Of a stretch of 64,000 bases of DNA, positions 36,714 to 44,800 are shown piece after piece (positions within the stretch are counted from its first letter, which is position 1; each line of letters opens with the position of its first letter). The notes beneath the pieces were generated by a model. It was given only the letters and a program-made list of their open reading frames with translations. It ran no database searches and was not told the origin of the DNA. Made by a program: the position numbers and the translations under genes. Origin of the DNA: Pilimelia columellifera (GTDB lineage Bacteria > Actinomycetota > Actinomycetes > Mycobacteriales > Micromonosporaceae); NCBI RefSeq assembly GCF_039532605.1, contig NZ_BAAARY010000002.1, positions 245,493 through 309,492 of the forward strand. Reading direction: 5' to 3'.

Positions 36714-38338
36714 GCGTTGGGGGGAAGGGTGTCCCGACGCGGCGGCGCCGCCTTGATCGGGTCGTTGGGGTCGATCGCGCCGGGTTTGAGACCGACGCTG
36801 AACTGCAGCATCATGTCGTGGTCCTCATGCGGCAGGTTGTGGCAGTGGATCATGTACTTGCCCCGCTGGTGGGCGAACTGCATGAGCAGCCGCACCCGTT
36901 CGCCCTCGCCGACGTACACCACGTCCTTGGGGCCGCGTTCGTAGTCGAACGGCGGTCTGCCGTTGCGACCGATGATCTGGAAGTCCACCAGGTGGATGTG
37001 GACCGGGTGGAACCATCCTCCCGAGGTGTTCTCGATATCCCAGATCTCCACCTCGTTGATCTCCGGACTGGACACCACGCTCGTGTATCCGCTGGCGACG
37101 ACGTCATGCCAACTCTGGTCGTTGATCTTCCACTCGCTGTTGCTGCGGTGCACCCGCAGGTACCGGGAACGCTTGGCCTGCGATGGCTTCAGGCTCGTGG
37201 CGGCGCTGGGAACCAGCGTGGTGGGGATCCGGTTGTTCACCGTGGAGAACGCGTCGTCGGTGACCTCGAACTGCATCACCCGGTTGGTGTTGCTGTAGTC
37301 GCGGTTGTTGTCGTTGCTGAGGTTGCGCAGCTCGATCCTCTGCCCTGGCTTGTACCTGCGGAAGTCGATGAGGATCTCGTAGCGCTCCGCGCCGCCGTGG
37401 CGCCACTGGTCGACCCTGCGGGCCACCGGCATGAGGCCGCCGTCGGTGGCGACCATGGTCACCGGGTCGCCGGTGCTGAGCCGGAACCGGTACGAACGGG
37501 CGATCGAGCAGTTGAGGACCCGGAAACGGTAGACCCGGCGCTTGACCTTCATCTTCGGCCACGGCACGCCGTTGACCAGGATGATGTCGCCCCACAGTCC
37601 GGAGTGGTCGTTGTCGTCGTAGGCCAACCGGCCGTCCGCGCCGAGCATCACGTCGTTGATGACCAGGGGGACGTCGAACTCCCCCTGTGGGAGCAGCGCC
37701 CGCTCGGCGGCGTCACGGATGATGTACATCCCGGCCAGGCCGGAGTAGGCGTTCTCGGCGGTGTGGTGCACGCCGTGGTCGTGGTACCAGAGCGTTCGGG
37801 CCGGCTGGAAGTTCGGGTAGTGGTAGTCCTTGTAGAACCCGGGCGGCGTGATGTCGTTGGCGTACCCGTCGTACTGCGGCGCCGACGCCGAGCCGTGCAG
37901 GTGGGTGGAGGTGGCGAAGCTGTGCCCGAGATCGGGGTGCAGGTTCGGCAGCTTGTTGCGCACCCGCACGACCGTCTTGACGCCGCGGTTCACCTCGATG
38001 GTCGGCCCGGGGAAGATGCCGTTGTAGCCGTAGACCGGGGTCTGGATGCCTGGCGCGATCTCGGTGGCGCCCAGGCGCTCGTTCACGGTGTAGTGCTGGG
38101 TGTAGAAGCCGCGGGCGTCCCGGGTGACAGCCCGCGGCTTGAGCACCGGCGGTCGACGGAACGGCGCCTTGAACGGCTTGGGCATCTTGTTCGACGGCAG
38201 CAGGCTGACCGACGAGGTCTGCACCGAACGGCCCAGCGGCAGCGCCAACCCGGTGGCGACCAGCGCGCCTGCGGCGCCCGCCCGTCGCATCAGATCGCGT
38301 CGGTTGACGCCGTGCGTGCCTGGGGTCTGCTCGCTCAT
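36710..38338 (-). CDS. Tat-exported multicopper oxidase (CotA / bilirubin-oxidase type)
   Basis: The 542-residue protein carries an N-terminal twin-arginine signal (NRRDLMRRAGAAGALVATGLALPLG), so folded copper enzyme is exported by Tat. Copper ligands are seen in STHLHGSASAP and LWYHDHGVHHTAENAY (trinuclear centre), and HPVHIHLVDFQIIGRNG with MIHCHNLPHEDHDMMLQF (type 1 and trinuclear). Methionine is placed as the type 1 axial residue (DMM). The architecture matches CotA-like laccases and bilirubin oxidases, which oxidise phenols, pigments or metals with O2. A GGAGG site sits 7 nt before the ATG at 38338. It is the first gene of the operon with lepB and the heme peroxidase, a secreted oxidative module. 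Confidence 0.93.
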   Translation of the reverse strand: MSEQTPGTHGVNRRDLMRRAGAAGALVATGLALPLGRSVQTSSVSLLPSNKMPKPFKAPFRRPPVLKPRAVTRDARGFYTQHYTVNERLGATEIAPGIQTPVYGYNGIFPGPTIEVNRGVKTVVRVRNKLPNLHPDLGHSFATSTHLHGSASAPQYDGYANDITPPGFYKDYHYPNFQPARTLWYHDHGVHHTAENAYSGLAGMYIIRDAAERALLPQGEFDVPLVINDVMLGADGRLAYDDNDHSGLWGDIILVNGVPWPKMKVKRRVYRFRVLNCSIARSYRFRLSTGDPVTMVATDGGLMPVARRVDQWRHGGAERYEILIDFRRYKPGQRIELRNLSNDNNRDYSNTNRVMQFEVTDDAFSTVNNRIPTTLVPSAATSLKPSQAKRSRYLRVHRSNSEWKINDQSWHDVVASGYTSVVSSPEINEVEIWDIENTSGGWFHPVHIHLVDFQIIGRNGRPPFDYERGPKDVVYVGEGERVRLLMQFAHQRGKYMIHCHNLPHEDHDMMLQFSVGLKPGAIDPNDPIKAAPPRRDTLPPNA

Positions 38339-38897
38339 AACCGAACCTCCGCTGCGTTGTGCTGTCGTCGCATCGCCTCAAGCGACTCGAACCGCTGGGA
38401 AGCGATAGGTGAAAACGGTACGTAACGGCACCGTCCCGGCGACTCCACCAACCGGTCAATAAGCAATCAAACGGTGTGCAGATTCCCCGGCGAAGGTAAT
38501 TGATCGGGCACCTGGCAGGTGACCCCTTCAAGTCCGAAAGAATGACCGGGCCCTGGCCCTACCGGACACAAAGAGGACTTGGATCCAACTGCCTCGACAA
38601 GCGCCCAATGGCCCGACGCGTCATATATCGATCATCACCTTTGATGCGGGTATAAATTCAGCGAACCCGCAGGTCAAGGGCCTTTTCGAATTGGGGTCCG
38701 CGAATTCACTCCTGGCGCATCCGCATCATGGCTCACTCCAGCCCCAGTGCGACCAAACACAACGATGGATTGGATTGTCGCCACCATTACTACGTGCCAT
38801 GGAACGATCACCGAGAGCGTTTGTATGAACCGTCGTGTCAGCCGCAGAATTCGGCGTTCAACCCCTCACTGACCCCAAGCGAATGGGACGCGCACAG
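38339..38897. promoter_or_regulatory. Divergent promoter region, AT-richer than surroundings
   Basis: This 559-bp space separates the multicopper oxidase operon (minus) from the secreted FN3 gene (plus). It is visibly AT-richer than its surroundings, especially about 38600-38670, where TATAAAT occurs (near 38650). No convincing coding frame is present, although antisense shadows of FN3 run into it. Both operons must be transcribed from here; I did not find a full -35/-10 pair that I trust. Confidence 0.55.
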
Positions 38898-40580
38898 ATG
38901 ACACCCCGTAACAGCAACAGGCGCCGCCGAAGCGCCGCAATCGCAGCGGCCGCCGCAATCGTTCTCTCCCTCACCCATGCCGCCCCCGCCAACGCCGGAC
39001 TCAACGCGGTCGGCGAGGACAGCAACGTCAAACGCTTCCCGACCTACGTGGAAGACGCCAACGGCCTCCGGCTCGCGCTCTGCGACGACCCGGCCGACCG
39101 CTGCGTCCTCAGCGAGCTGCCTGACACCGGCAGCCCCATGTCCTACCCGGACAACTACGCGGTGGAGAACTTCTACTGGGCGGCCGAGGCGGCCCTCAGC
39201 CAGAACGGGGTCAGCGCCCTGATGATCCTGGCGCTCGAAACCTCCTTCGCCAACGACGAGGTGCGCTCGGGCGAGGAGGTCATGTTCAGCCGGACCCGCC
39301 TGGAACGCGTGACCGGCCTGGCCCCGAACACCACCTACACGGTCATGCACCCGTACGGCCAGTTCCCGATCACCACCGACGGCGTCGGAAACGTGCGACG
39401 CGCCGAACACAACCCCGACACCGGGTGCGGCCCTGCCGAAGCGGGCGAGGCCGATCCGCCGTGCGACAACGGAGGCTGGAAAGCCGCCACCGACGGGTTC
39501 CTCGGCGACTCCGCCGGCGCGGAGACCCCCGCGCCGTTCCTCACCTGGGACCCCGCCTTCGCGCCGGCCGCCCCCGCCGGCCACATCGGTGACTTCAGCA
39601 TCCCGCACCGGGTCATCGGATCGACCCTCCTCGACGAGGCTGGCGCGCCCCAGAACTACTTCCGGATCGTCGGGCCGGGCGTCGACGTCCGCACGGCCGG
39701 CTTCAACGTTCAGGGCAGGATCGCCGACCTGGCCGCCGGCAACCCGCCGACCACTCCGAACATGACCAGCGCGACCGACACCGGGGTCTCCGATGTCGAC
39801 AACCTGACAAGGGTCGCGCAGCCGGAATTCACCGGGCGCTCCACCGGCGACAGCGTCGAACTGCTCGCCGACGGCCAGGTGGTGGCCACCGGCCCCGTCG
39901 CCAACGGCCAGTACCGGCTCACGCCCGCCGCGGCCCTCGCCGAGGGCGACCGGGTCATGACCACGCGATCCACCGGCGGGGTCTCCGCGCCGGTCACCGT
40001 CACCATCGACCGGACCGCCCCGGCCCGGCCCGGCGCCCCGGCAGCGACCGCGCTGTCCGGCAGCACCGCCCGGATCTCCTGGCCGGGCGTGCCGACAGCC
40101 GAGGCTTACAAGCTGTTCCGCAACAACGCCTTCGCCGGCGAGATCCAGGCGCCGGGAATCGGACGGGCCGCGAACACCAACGTCAGCGGCCTCGCCGGCC
40201 GGGTCACCGGGTTCACGCTGTCAGCCGTCGACTTCGCGGGCAACGAATCAGTCCGCTCGGCCGCACGGATGGTCGGCGTCCCCGGGCGCGCCTCGATCCG
40301 TGGGGTGACCAGCGGAAGCAAGGCAACCAAGGTAGTGACCGCGTCGGTGCGGTGGGCCTCGCCGACCGTCTCGAACAGCGCCGCGATCTCCGCCTACCGG
40401 GTGACGGTCATCCGGTCCAACGGAGCACGCAGCACCCGGGTGGTCAGCAGCAGGCTCCGGGCGTACACCTGGTCCGGCGGACTGGCCCGCAACGCCCGAT
40501 ACCGGTTCCAGGTCGCGCCGGTGAACCGCTTCGGGATCGCCCCCGCGTCGTCGCTGTCAGGTTGGGCGATCGCCCGCTGA
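38898..40580 (+). CDS. Secreted FN3-type beta-sandwich protein
   Basis: This protein of about 560 residues has a signal peptide (TPRNSNRRRRSAAIAAAAAIVLSLTHAAPANAG), an N-terminal region of about 250 residues rich in Trp/Tyr and Cys (for example ALCDDPADRCVL and ADPPCDNGG), and C-terminal Ig/FN3-like domains (PEFTGRSTGDSVELLADGQVV; PARPGAPAATALSGSTARISWP; VTASVRWASPTVSNSAAISAYRVTV). It is divergent from the oxidase operon and convergent with dusB (14 bp gap). It may be an extracellular matrix or adhesion protein. The 38898 ATG is preferred because GGGACG lies upstream and the signal peptide starts there. Confidence 0.75.
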   Translation: MTPRNSNRRRRSAAIAAAAAIVLSLTHAAPANAGLNAVGEDSNVKRFPTYVEDANGLRLALCDDPADRCVLSELPDTGSPMSYPDNYAVENFYWAAEAALSQNGVSALMILALETSFANDEVRSGEEVMFSRTRLERVTGLAPNTTYTVMHPYGQFPITTDGVGNVRRAEHNPDTGCGPAEAGEADPPCDNGGWKAATDGFLGDSAGAETPAPFLTWDPAFAPAAPAGHIGDFSIPHRVIGSTLLDEAGAPQNYFRIVGPGVDVRTAGFNVQGRIADLAAGNPPTTPNMTSATDTGVSDVDNLTRVAQPEFTGRSTGDSVELLADGQVVATGPVANGQYRLTPAAALAEGDRVMTTRSTGGVSAPVTVTIDRTAPARPGAPAATALSGSTARISWPGVPTAEAYKLFRNNAFAGEIQAPGIGRAANTNVSGLAGRVTGFTLSAVDFAGNESVRSAARMVGVPGRASIRGVTSGSKATKVVTASVRWASPTVSNSAAISAYRVTVIRSNGARSTRVVSSRLRAYTWSGGLARNARYRFQVAPVNRFGIAPASSLSGWAIAR

Positions 40581-40587
40581 CCTGATC

Positions 40588-40605
40588 CCGGCGGTCAGCC
40601 GCCGG
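40588..40605. terminator. Short GC-rich bidirectional hairpin
   Basis: CCGGCGG pairs with CCGCCGG over a 4-nt loop (TCAG) in the 14-bp gap and start of dusB's 3' end. It sits exactly between two convergent genes, and probably ends transcription from both. Confidence 0.6.
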
Positions 40606-41731
40606 AATCGTCCAACTCCGCCCCCACCGGGACCGCGGCGTCGTCCCGGTCGTCCAGCCAGCCGTGCGGCAGCACAACTCTCGCAGGAGAGTTCGTGCGG
40701 CCGCGCGGCTGGCCCACATTGGCCATCGGGAACGGCTCGGACGGGTCGAGCCGGGCGAGCAGATCGTCCAGCTCGGCCAGCGACGACGCCATCGCCATCG
40801 CCCGCCTCAGGTCCGAGCCGACCGGAAAACCCTTGAGATACCAGGCGACGTGCTTGCGGAAATCGGTGACGCCCTCCCGCTCGGCCCGCCACCACGCCGA
40901 CAGCAGCTCAGCGTGCCGGCGCATCGTGCCCGCCACGTAGCCCAGGTCCGGCATCACCCGCTCCGGACGCCCGGCGAACGCGGCGGCCAGATCGGCGAAC
41001 AGCCACGGCCTGCCCAGACAGCCACGGCCGACGACGACGCCGTCGCAGCCGGTTTCGGCGACCATCCGCAGGGCGTCGTCGGCCTCCCAGATGTCGCCAT
41101 TACCCAACACCGGGACGTCCAGGGCCTGTTTGAGGCGGGCGATCGCCTCCCAGTCAGCCTCGCCCGAGTAGCGCTGCGCGGCGGTGCGGGCATGCAGCGC
41201 CACCCAGGCCACGCCGGCGTCCTGGGCGATCCGGCCGGCCTCCAGGTAGGTGGGCGTCTCGTCGTCGATGCCCTTGCGCATCTTGATCGTCACCGGGATG
41301 CCCGCGGGGGTGGCGGCGTCGACGGCGGCCTTGACGATCGCGCCGAACAGGCGCCGCTTGTACGGGATCGCCGAGCCGCCGCCCTTACTGGTGATCTTGC
41401 GGACGCTGCAACCGAAGTTGAGGTCGATGTGGTCGGCGAGGTTCTCGTCGACGACCCGCCTCACCGCTTTGGCGGTGATGTCCGGGTCGATACCGTAGAG
41501 CTGCATTGACCGCGGCTGCTCGTCGTCGCTGAACTGGATCATGCGCTCGGTTTTGGGGTTGCGCACCGCCAGCGCGACCGTGGTGATCATTTCGCAGACG
41601 TACAGGCCGGCGCCCTGCTCCCGACACAGGCGACGAAAAGCGATGTTGGTGATGCCGGCCATCGGCGCCAACACCACCGGTGTCGACAGCATGTACGGGC
41701 CGAGCCGGAGCGGCGGAAGGACGGCGTTCAC
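40595..41731 (-). CDS. dusB: tRNA-dihydrouridine synthase
   Basis: This 378-residue FMN-dependent TIM-barrel enzyme reduces uridines in tRNA. Landmarks are APMAGITNIAFRRLCREQGAG at the N terminus, the LNFGCSVRKITSKGGGSAIPYK catalytic-Cys region, RTAAQRYSGEADW, GNGDIWEADDALRMV and DGVVVGRGCLGRPWLF. Length and motif order match actinobacterial DusB. It is followed by the higBA locus in the opposite direction, and its stop faces the FN3 gene. Confidence 0.95.
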   Translation of the reverse strand: MNAVLPPLRLGPYMLSTPVVLAPMAGITNIAFRRLCREQGAGLYVCEMITTVALAVRNPKTERMIQFSDDEQPRSMQLYGIDPDITAKAVRRVVDENLADHIDLNFGCSVRKITSKGGGSAIPYKRRLFGAIVKAAVDAATPAGIPVTIKMRKGIDDETPTYLEAGRIAQDAGVAWVALHARTAAQRYSGEADWEAIARLKQALDVPVLGNGDIWEADDALRMVAETGCDGVVVGRGCLGRPWLFADLAAAFAGRPERVMPDLGYVAGTMRRHAELLSAWWRAEREGVTDFRKHVAWYLKGFPVGSDLRRAMAMASSLAELDDLLARLDPSEPFPMANVGQPRGRTNSPARVVLPHGWLDDRDDAAVPVGAELDDSGG

Positions 41732-41784
41732 CGGGCAAGGATGCCACGCGCTCCGCCGCCTGCCGGCTACGGCCAGCCCAAAGC

Positions 41785-41820
41785 ATAACGCTTGCCGTTA
41801 TTAACGCCGCACGATATGGT
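41785..41820 (+). promoter_or_regulatory. higBA promoter with overlapping operator palindromes
   Basis: TTGCCG (41792-41797) and TATGGT (41815-41820) form a -35/-10 pair with a 17-bp spacer. The -10 ends six bases before the GTG of higB, so the transcript would be leaderless. Two inverted repeats overlap the -35: ATAACG/CGTTAT (41785-41801, 5-bp centre) and CGTTA/TAACG (41796-41806). They share a TAACG half-site and would be ideal for HigA autorepression. Confidence 0.7.
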
Positions 41821-41826
41821 CTTGCG

Positions 41827-42108
41827 GTGATTCAGTCGTACGCCGACGAACAGACCCGCCGGGTACACGATCGGGAACGGGTGTCCCGTTTCGGGCCCGA
41901 CGTCCAGCGGATCGCCCACCGCAAGCTACGCCAACTCAACGCCGCCGAAACCCTTACCGACCTGCGGGTCCCACCCGGTAACCGGCTGGAGAAGCTCAAG
42001 GGCAACCGCCGCGGATAGCACTCGATCCGAGTCAACGGCCAGTACCGGATCTGCTTCCGCTGGACTCCAGCCGGGCCTGCGCACGTCGAGCTGGTCGACT
42101 ACCACTGA
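41827..42108 (+). pseudogene. higB: HigB-type (RelE superfamily) toxin with internal TAG
   Basis: Reading from the GTG at 41827, the frame encodes a 93-residue HigB/RelE-like mRNA interferase: VIQSYADEQTRRVHDRERVSRF, KLRQLNAAETLTDLRVPPGNRLEKLKG, then HSIRVNGQYRICFRWTPAGPAHVELVDYH. The frame is broken by one TAG at 42016-42018 (codon 64), exactly where relatives have RRG-Q-HSIRV, so a CAG-to-TAG change is the likely event. The distal third, containing catalytic and ribosome-contacting residues, would be lost unless the stop is read through. The frame after the stop is intact, so the lesion appears recent. It lies 14 bp upstream of higA. Confidence 0.88.
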
Positions 42109-42122
42109 CCGAAGGAGGACAG

Positions 42123-42419
42123 ATGACCGAAAAGGCACACCCGCCCATCACCCCCGGAGAGATCCTGTTGGAGGACTTCCTCGTCCCCATGGGCATCTCG
42201 CAGTACCGACTGGCCACAGCCATGGGCGTACCGCCACGGCGGATAAATGAGATCGTGCACGGCACCCGCCGGATCACCCCCGACACGGCCCTGCGCATGT
42301 CAAAGGCGCTCGGACTCAGCGAGCGCTACTGGCTCAACATCCAGGCCGACTATGACATCGAAGTCGAGAAAGAGAACCACGGCGCAGACATCGACGCCAT
42401 CTCACCGCTCGCGGCTTGA
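42123..42419 (+). CDS. higA: HigA-type HTH antitoxin
   Basis: This 98-residue protein has the XRE/HigA N-terminal signature HPPITPGEILLEDFLVPMGISQYRLATAMGVPPRRINEIVHGTRRITPDTALRMSKALGLSERYWLNIQADYDIE. HigA proteins bind the cognate toxin and repress their own promoter. A GAAGGAGG site directly precedes the ATG. Unlike its toxin partner it is intact, so it may now serve only as a regulator or as an antitoxin against related toxins. Confidence 0.93.
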   Translation: MTEKAHPPITPGEILLEDFLVPMGISQYRLATAMGVPPRRINEIVHGTRRITPDTALRMSKALGLSERYWLNIQADYDIEVEKENHGADIDAISPLAA

Positions 42420-42494
42420 CCAGCCGCACGATGCCGAAACGAGAACGCCGAACCCGCCTTGCGAGAGCTGCATCGTCCGCACCGACTGACCCGC

Positions 42495-42917
42495 TCAGAC
42501 GGGAACGACCTGCACCAGGTCCTCCAGGCCAGCGAAGTCCGCGGCGTTGCGCGTGTACAGGGCAGCACCGTGAGCGTGGGCGGTCGCCGCGATCAGCAGG
42601 TCCATCGCCCTGGCCTGCGGCTGACGACCGACCTCGACCACCCGTGCGGCCAGTTGCCCGTAACTGTCGGCCACCGACTCGTCGACCGGCAGCGGCTCGA
42701 ACCGGCGCTCCAGCGACACCAGACGCGCCAGCCGGGCCGACCGGGCCGTCGAGTCCTTCGCCACCAGCACGCCGAAGCGCAACTCGGCGAGGCTCACCAC
42801 GCTGATCGCCAACTGGCCGGGGATCGGTGTCACGTCGGCGGCGATGAGCACGCTCGTGTCGAGGATCCCGCGCGTTCCCGCCTCGACCACGCCGGTCGCC
42901 GTCACGCCCGCTCCCAC
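42495..42917 (-). CDS. PIN-domain toxin (VapC-type)
   Basis: This 140-residue PIN-domain ribonuclease has acidic residues in GILDTSVLIAAD (Asp near residue 20), LAELRFGV (Glu) and ARAMDLLIAATAHAHGAALYTRNAADFAGL (Asp-containing motif, and the final Asp). These are the four metal-binding residues of the fold. The start overlaps the upstream antitoxin by 16 bp, a normal toxin-antitoxin arrangement. The toxin is expected to cut tRNA or other RNA; the specific target is not predictable. Both genes look intact, unlike the nearby higB. Confidence 0.92.
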   Translation of the reverse strand: MGAGVTATGVVEAGTRGILDTSVLIAADVTPIPGQLAISVVSLAELRFGVLVAKDSTARSARLARLVSLERRFEPLPVDESVADSYGQLAARVVEVGRQPQARAMDLLIAATAHAHGAALYTRNAADFAGLEDLVQVVPV

Positions 42918-43153
42918 GGGTCGCTCAGCTCGCCGTCCACCAGATCACGATCGGCCGGCCAGCTGGCGTCGGCGGGCTGGCGGAAGAGGTCAGCCAGGTC
43001 GTCCCAGCTCCGCCACGCCCGTGGGCCCACCGGACCGAGCACGGCCGCGGGACGACCCGCGACGGTGATCGTCACGCGGGTCCCCGACTCCGCCTGCCGG
43101 ACCAACTCACTGGCGTTCTGCCGAAGCTCCCGCAGCCCTACCTCAGCACTCAT
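42902..43153 (-). CDS. Phd/YefM-family antitoxin
   Basis: This 83-residue protein has the N-terminal Phd/YefM fold (VGLRELRQNASELVRQAESGTRVTITVAGRPAAVLGPVG), ending in a flexible region (WASWDDLADLFRQPADASWPADRDLVDGE-type) that should wrap the PIN toxin. It binds DNA as a dimer at palindromes; a perfect one is present 10 bp upstream. The ATG at 43153 would be at or near the transcript start, giving a leaderless mRNA. Confidence 0.9.
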   Translation of the reverse strand: MSAEVGLRELRQNASELVRQAESGTRVTITVAGRPAAVLGPVGPRAWRSWDDLADLFRQPADASWPADRDLVDGELSDPWERA

Positions 43154-43162
43154 GACGCCGAT

Positions 43163-43180
43163 CGTAGCACTTGTGCTACG
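43163..43180 (-). promoter_or_regulatory. Phd operator palindrome overlapping the -10 region
   Basis: CGTAGCAC-TT-GTGCTACG is a perfect 8-2-8 inverted repeat directly upstream of the antitoxin ATG (43153). On the minus strand the arm provides TACGAT (plus 43161-43166), a reasonable -10 with transcription starting at about the ATG. Autoregulation of this type is standard for Phd-family antitoxins. Confidence 0.75.
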
Positions 43181-43313
43181 CCAGATGGGCTGGCCGGACT
43201 CGGGGCTTTGCGCGCCTCAGCGTGATGTCCGGTCCCGGTGTTAGCTTTGGGGCGTCCGTTTGTGGCGACGGCCGGTACCTCAGGGGTTGCAGTGCGGGTG
43301 ATCGTCCCGCTGG

Positions 43314-43430
43314 GTGGAGGTCACGCCATCGGAGTTCGGACACGAACGTGAGGGCCTGTCGCTGCTGCGCGAGACGCTGCCCGACCGGCCGCCGTTCCGA
43401 GCCTGGGCGGACGCCGCCGCCGGTTGTCGC
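43314..43430 (+). pseudogene. Relic of a NERD-domain protein N terminus (PglW/UvrD-like type)
   Basis: A frame starting at a GTG at 43314 reads VTPSEFGHEREGLSLLRETLPDRPPFRAWADA. NERD-domain starts, as found in PglW kinases and some nuclease-helicases, have the pattern ...S-x-F-x-x-E-R-E-A-L-x-x-x-R-E-x-L-P-D-x-x-P-x-R-A-W-x-N. After this the sequence degenerates and runs into the 3' end of the neighbouring sigma gene on the other strand. No gene continues. It is best read as a truncated remnant; the exact borders are uncertain. Confidence 0.4.
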
Positions 43431-43541
43431 CAGCCCGGGACGGCCACCCGGCACTTCGCGCTGCTGGAGGGCAGGGATGCGGGGGACGATCCGAGCGCCT
43501 CCGCCTCCGCTCTACGGAGGGCCGGACAGACATACGCCGTT

Positions 43542-44159
43542 TCAACCCTGAGTCGCCATGGCATGGACCACGCTCTGACGTAGGCGCTCGAGGCAACGCT
43601 GCCGGGTCGGCCCGATGCTACCTACCGGGATGTCCAGCTCGGCAGCGATCTCGCGGTAACTCGGCCGCGACTCACTCATCAGCAAAGCCATCAACTGGCG
43701 GCATCGCGGACCGAGGTCGTCCAGGGCGCGGCGCAACGCCCGCCGACGGTGGGCGGCGGCCGAGGCGTCGTCGACGGCTTCCGTCGGGTCACCGACCTGC
43801 AGCTGCCGGACGCCGATGAAGTGCTCGGGGGCGACGGGTCGCACGTATGCGTCCTGCCGGCGGGCGCGCAGGCACAGGTTGCGGGTGGTGCGACCGATCC
43901 AGGAGGTTAGCGCGGCGGGTTCGCGGATCGCGGACGCATTCTCCCAGAGCCGCAGCCAAACCGTTTGCGTCACGTCTGGGGCATCAGCCCGATTAAGGCA
44001 ATACTGAAACGTCAACGACTGGACCATGGGCGAATAAGTCTTTATCAGAAGTGACCAGGTCTCCGCATCGCCTGCTGCCGCGGCGGCCAACATCTCGGCT
44101 TGGGAATCCGCCAGGTCGACCGGCGCCTCCATGTCCTGCGCCTTCACCGCCGACACCAT
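43542..44159 (-). CDS. ECF-type RNA polymerase sigma factor, second copy
   Basis: This sigma factor of about 205 residues has region 2 (AAAAGDAETWSLLIKTYSPMVQSLTFQYCLNRADAPDVTQTVWLRLWEN) and region 4 (EIAAELDIPVGSIGPTRQRCLERLRQ). Its C-terminal recognition segment SIGPTR-x-RCL-x-x-LR is nearly the same as that of the sigma at 9034-9624, so both may belong to one ECF subgroup. It lies alone, about 640 bp from the divergent tandem DUF4360 genes. No anti-sigma gene is visible. An ATG at 44132 is an alternative start. Confidence 0.9.
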   Translation of the reverse strand: MVSAVKAQDMEAPVDLADSQAEMLAAAAAGDAETWSLLIKTYSPMVQSLTFQYCLNRADAPDVTQTVWLRLWENASAIREPAALTSWIGRTTRNLCLRARRQDAYVRPVAPEHFIGVRQLQVGDPTEAVDDASAAAHRRRALRRALDDLGPRCRQLMALLMSESRPSYREIAAELDIPVGSIGPTRQRCLERLRQSVVHAMATQG

Positions 44160-44800
44160 CTTCGGCAGCGCGCGACGCTGGCTCCGGCGTAATCCTCACG
44201 TCGATCGGCCGTCACCGTACCCAGGTCGGGCCCGCACCCTGCAACCACGACGCGTGGATGGACTACCACCGCACTCACCCCCAAACTTGCACGTCACCGT
44301 GGGTGGCGCGCCCCCGTGTCCACACGCTGGGAGGTTGGACCACTTGAGAGTACCTACGCAGGTTCGTCCACAGTAGAGCTAATTGAAGGATTGACGGACA
44401 TCAGGACCACAGACTCACCCCGGCGCTCCTGCGGACGGCCAGGTCCGGCCCAGCCGACAAGGCGCCGCAGTCGATCCCCGTCATGACAGAATATGTTTCA
44501 CATTGCCCCGCTTCACCTGCAACAGAATCGCGGAAAACGTGATGACGTCTACATTGGACAGCTACTACCCGACTTGGCTACACTCGCGGCCTATATCGTT
44601 ATCGGCTGATGGCGAATTGAGAGGCACGCCACGGTATCTGCCGTCGCCGTGGCGCATCTTCACTGGTGTAGGTCGGACGGGATCGCTTGGCGGATGAGCC
44701 GTATCCCTCCCGCACTCCATCGTCGGGTCGACCGACGACTACCTCACGCCGCCGACGGGGCACCGCCGGCCAGCATCCGCGGCCCGACGAAGGGGATTCC
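44160..44800. promoter_or_regulatory. Long non-coding space upstream of the DUF4360 genes
   Basis: No real gene recognised in these 641 bp; the short open frames lack credible starts. It contains an AT-richer stretch at about 44480-44620 (ATATGTTTCACATTG, GGCCTATATCGTTATCGG) where promoters of the sigma gene (minus) and of the DUF4360 operon (plus) may lie. No exact promoter was assigned. Confidence 0.45.

Noticed and set aside
38339..38897. Non-coding RNA or riboswitch in the AT-rich divergent region
   Set aside because: No conserved stem set or known motif was recognised; only a generic AT-rich patch is visible.
44160..44800. Small secreted gene in the 640-bp space before DUF4360
   Set aside because: Frames have no ribosome binding site plus signal peptide combination and no protein-like composition.
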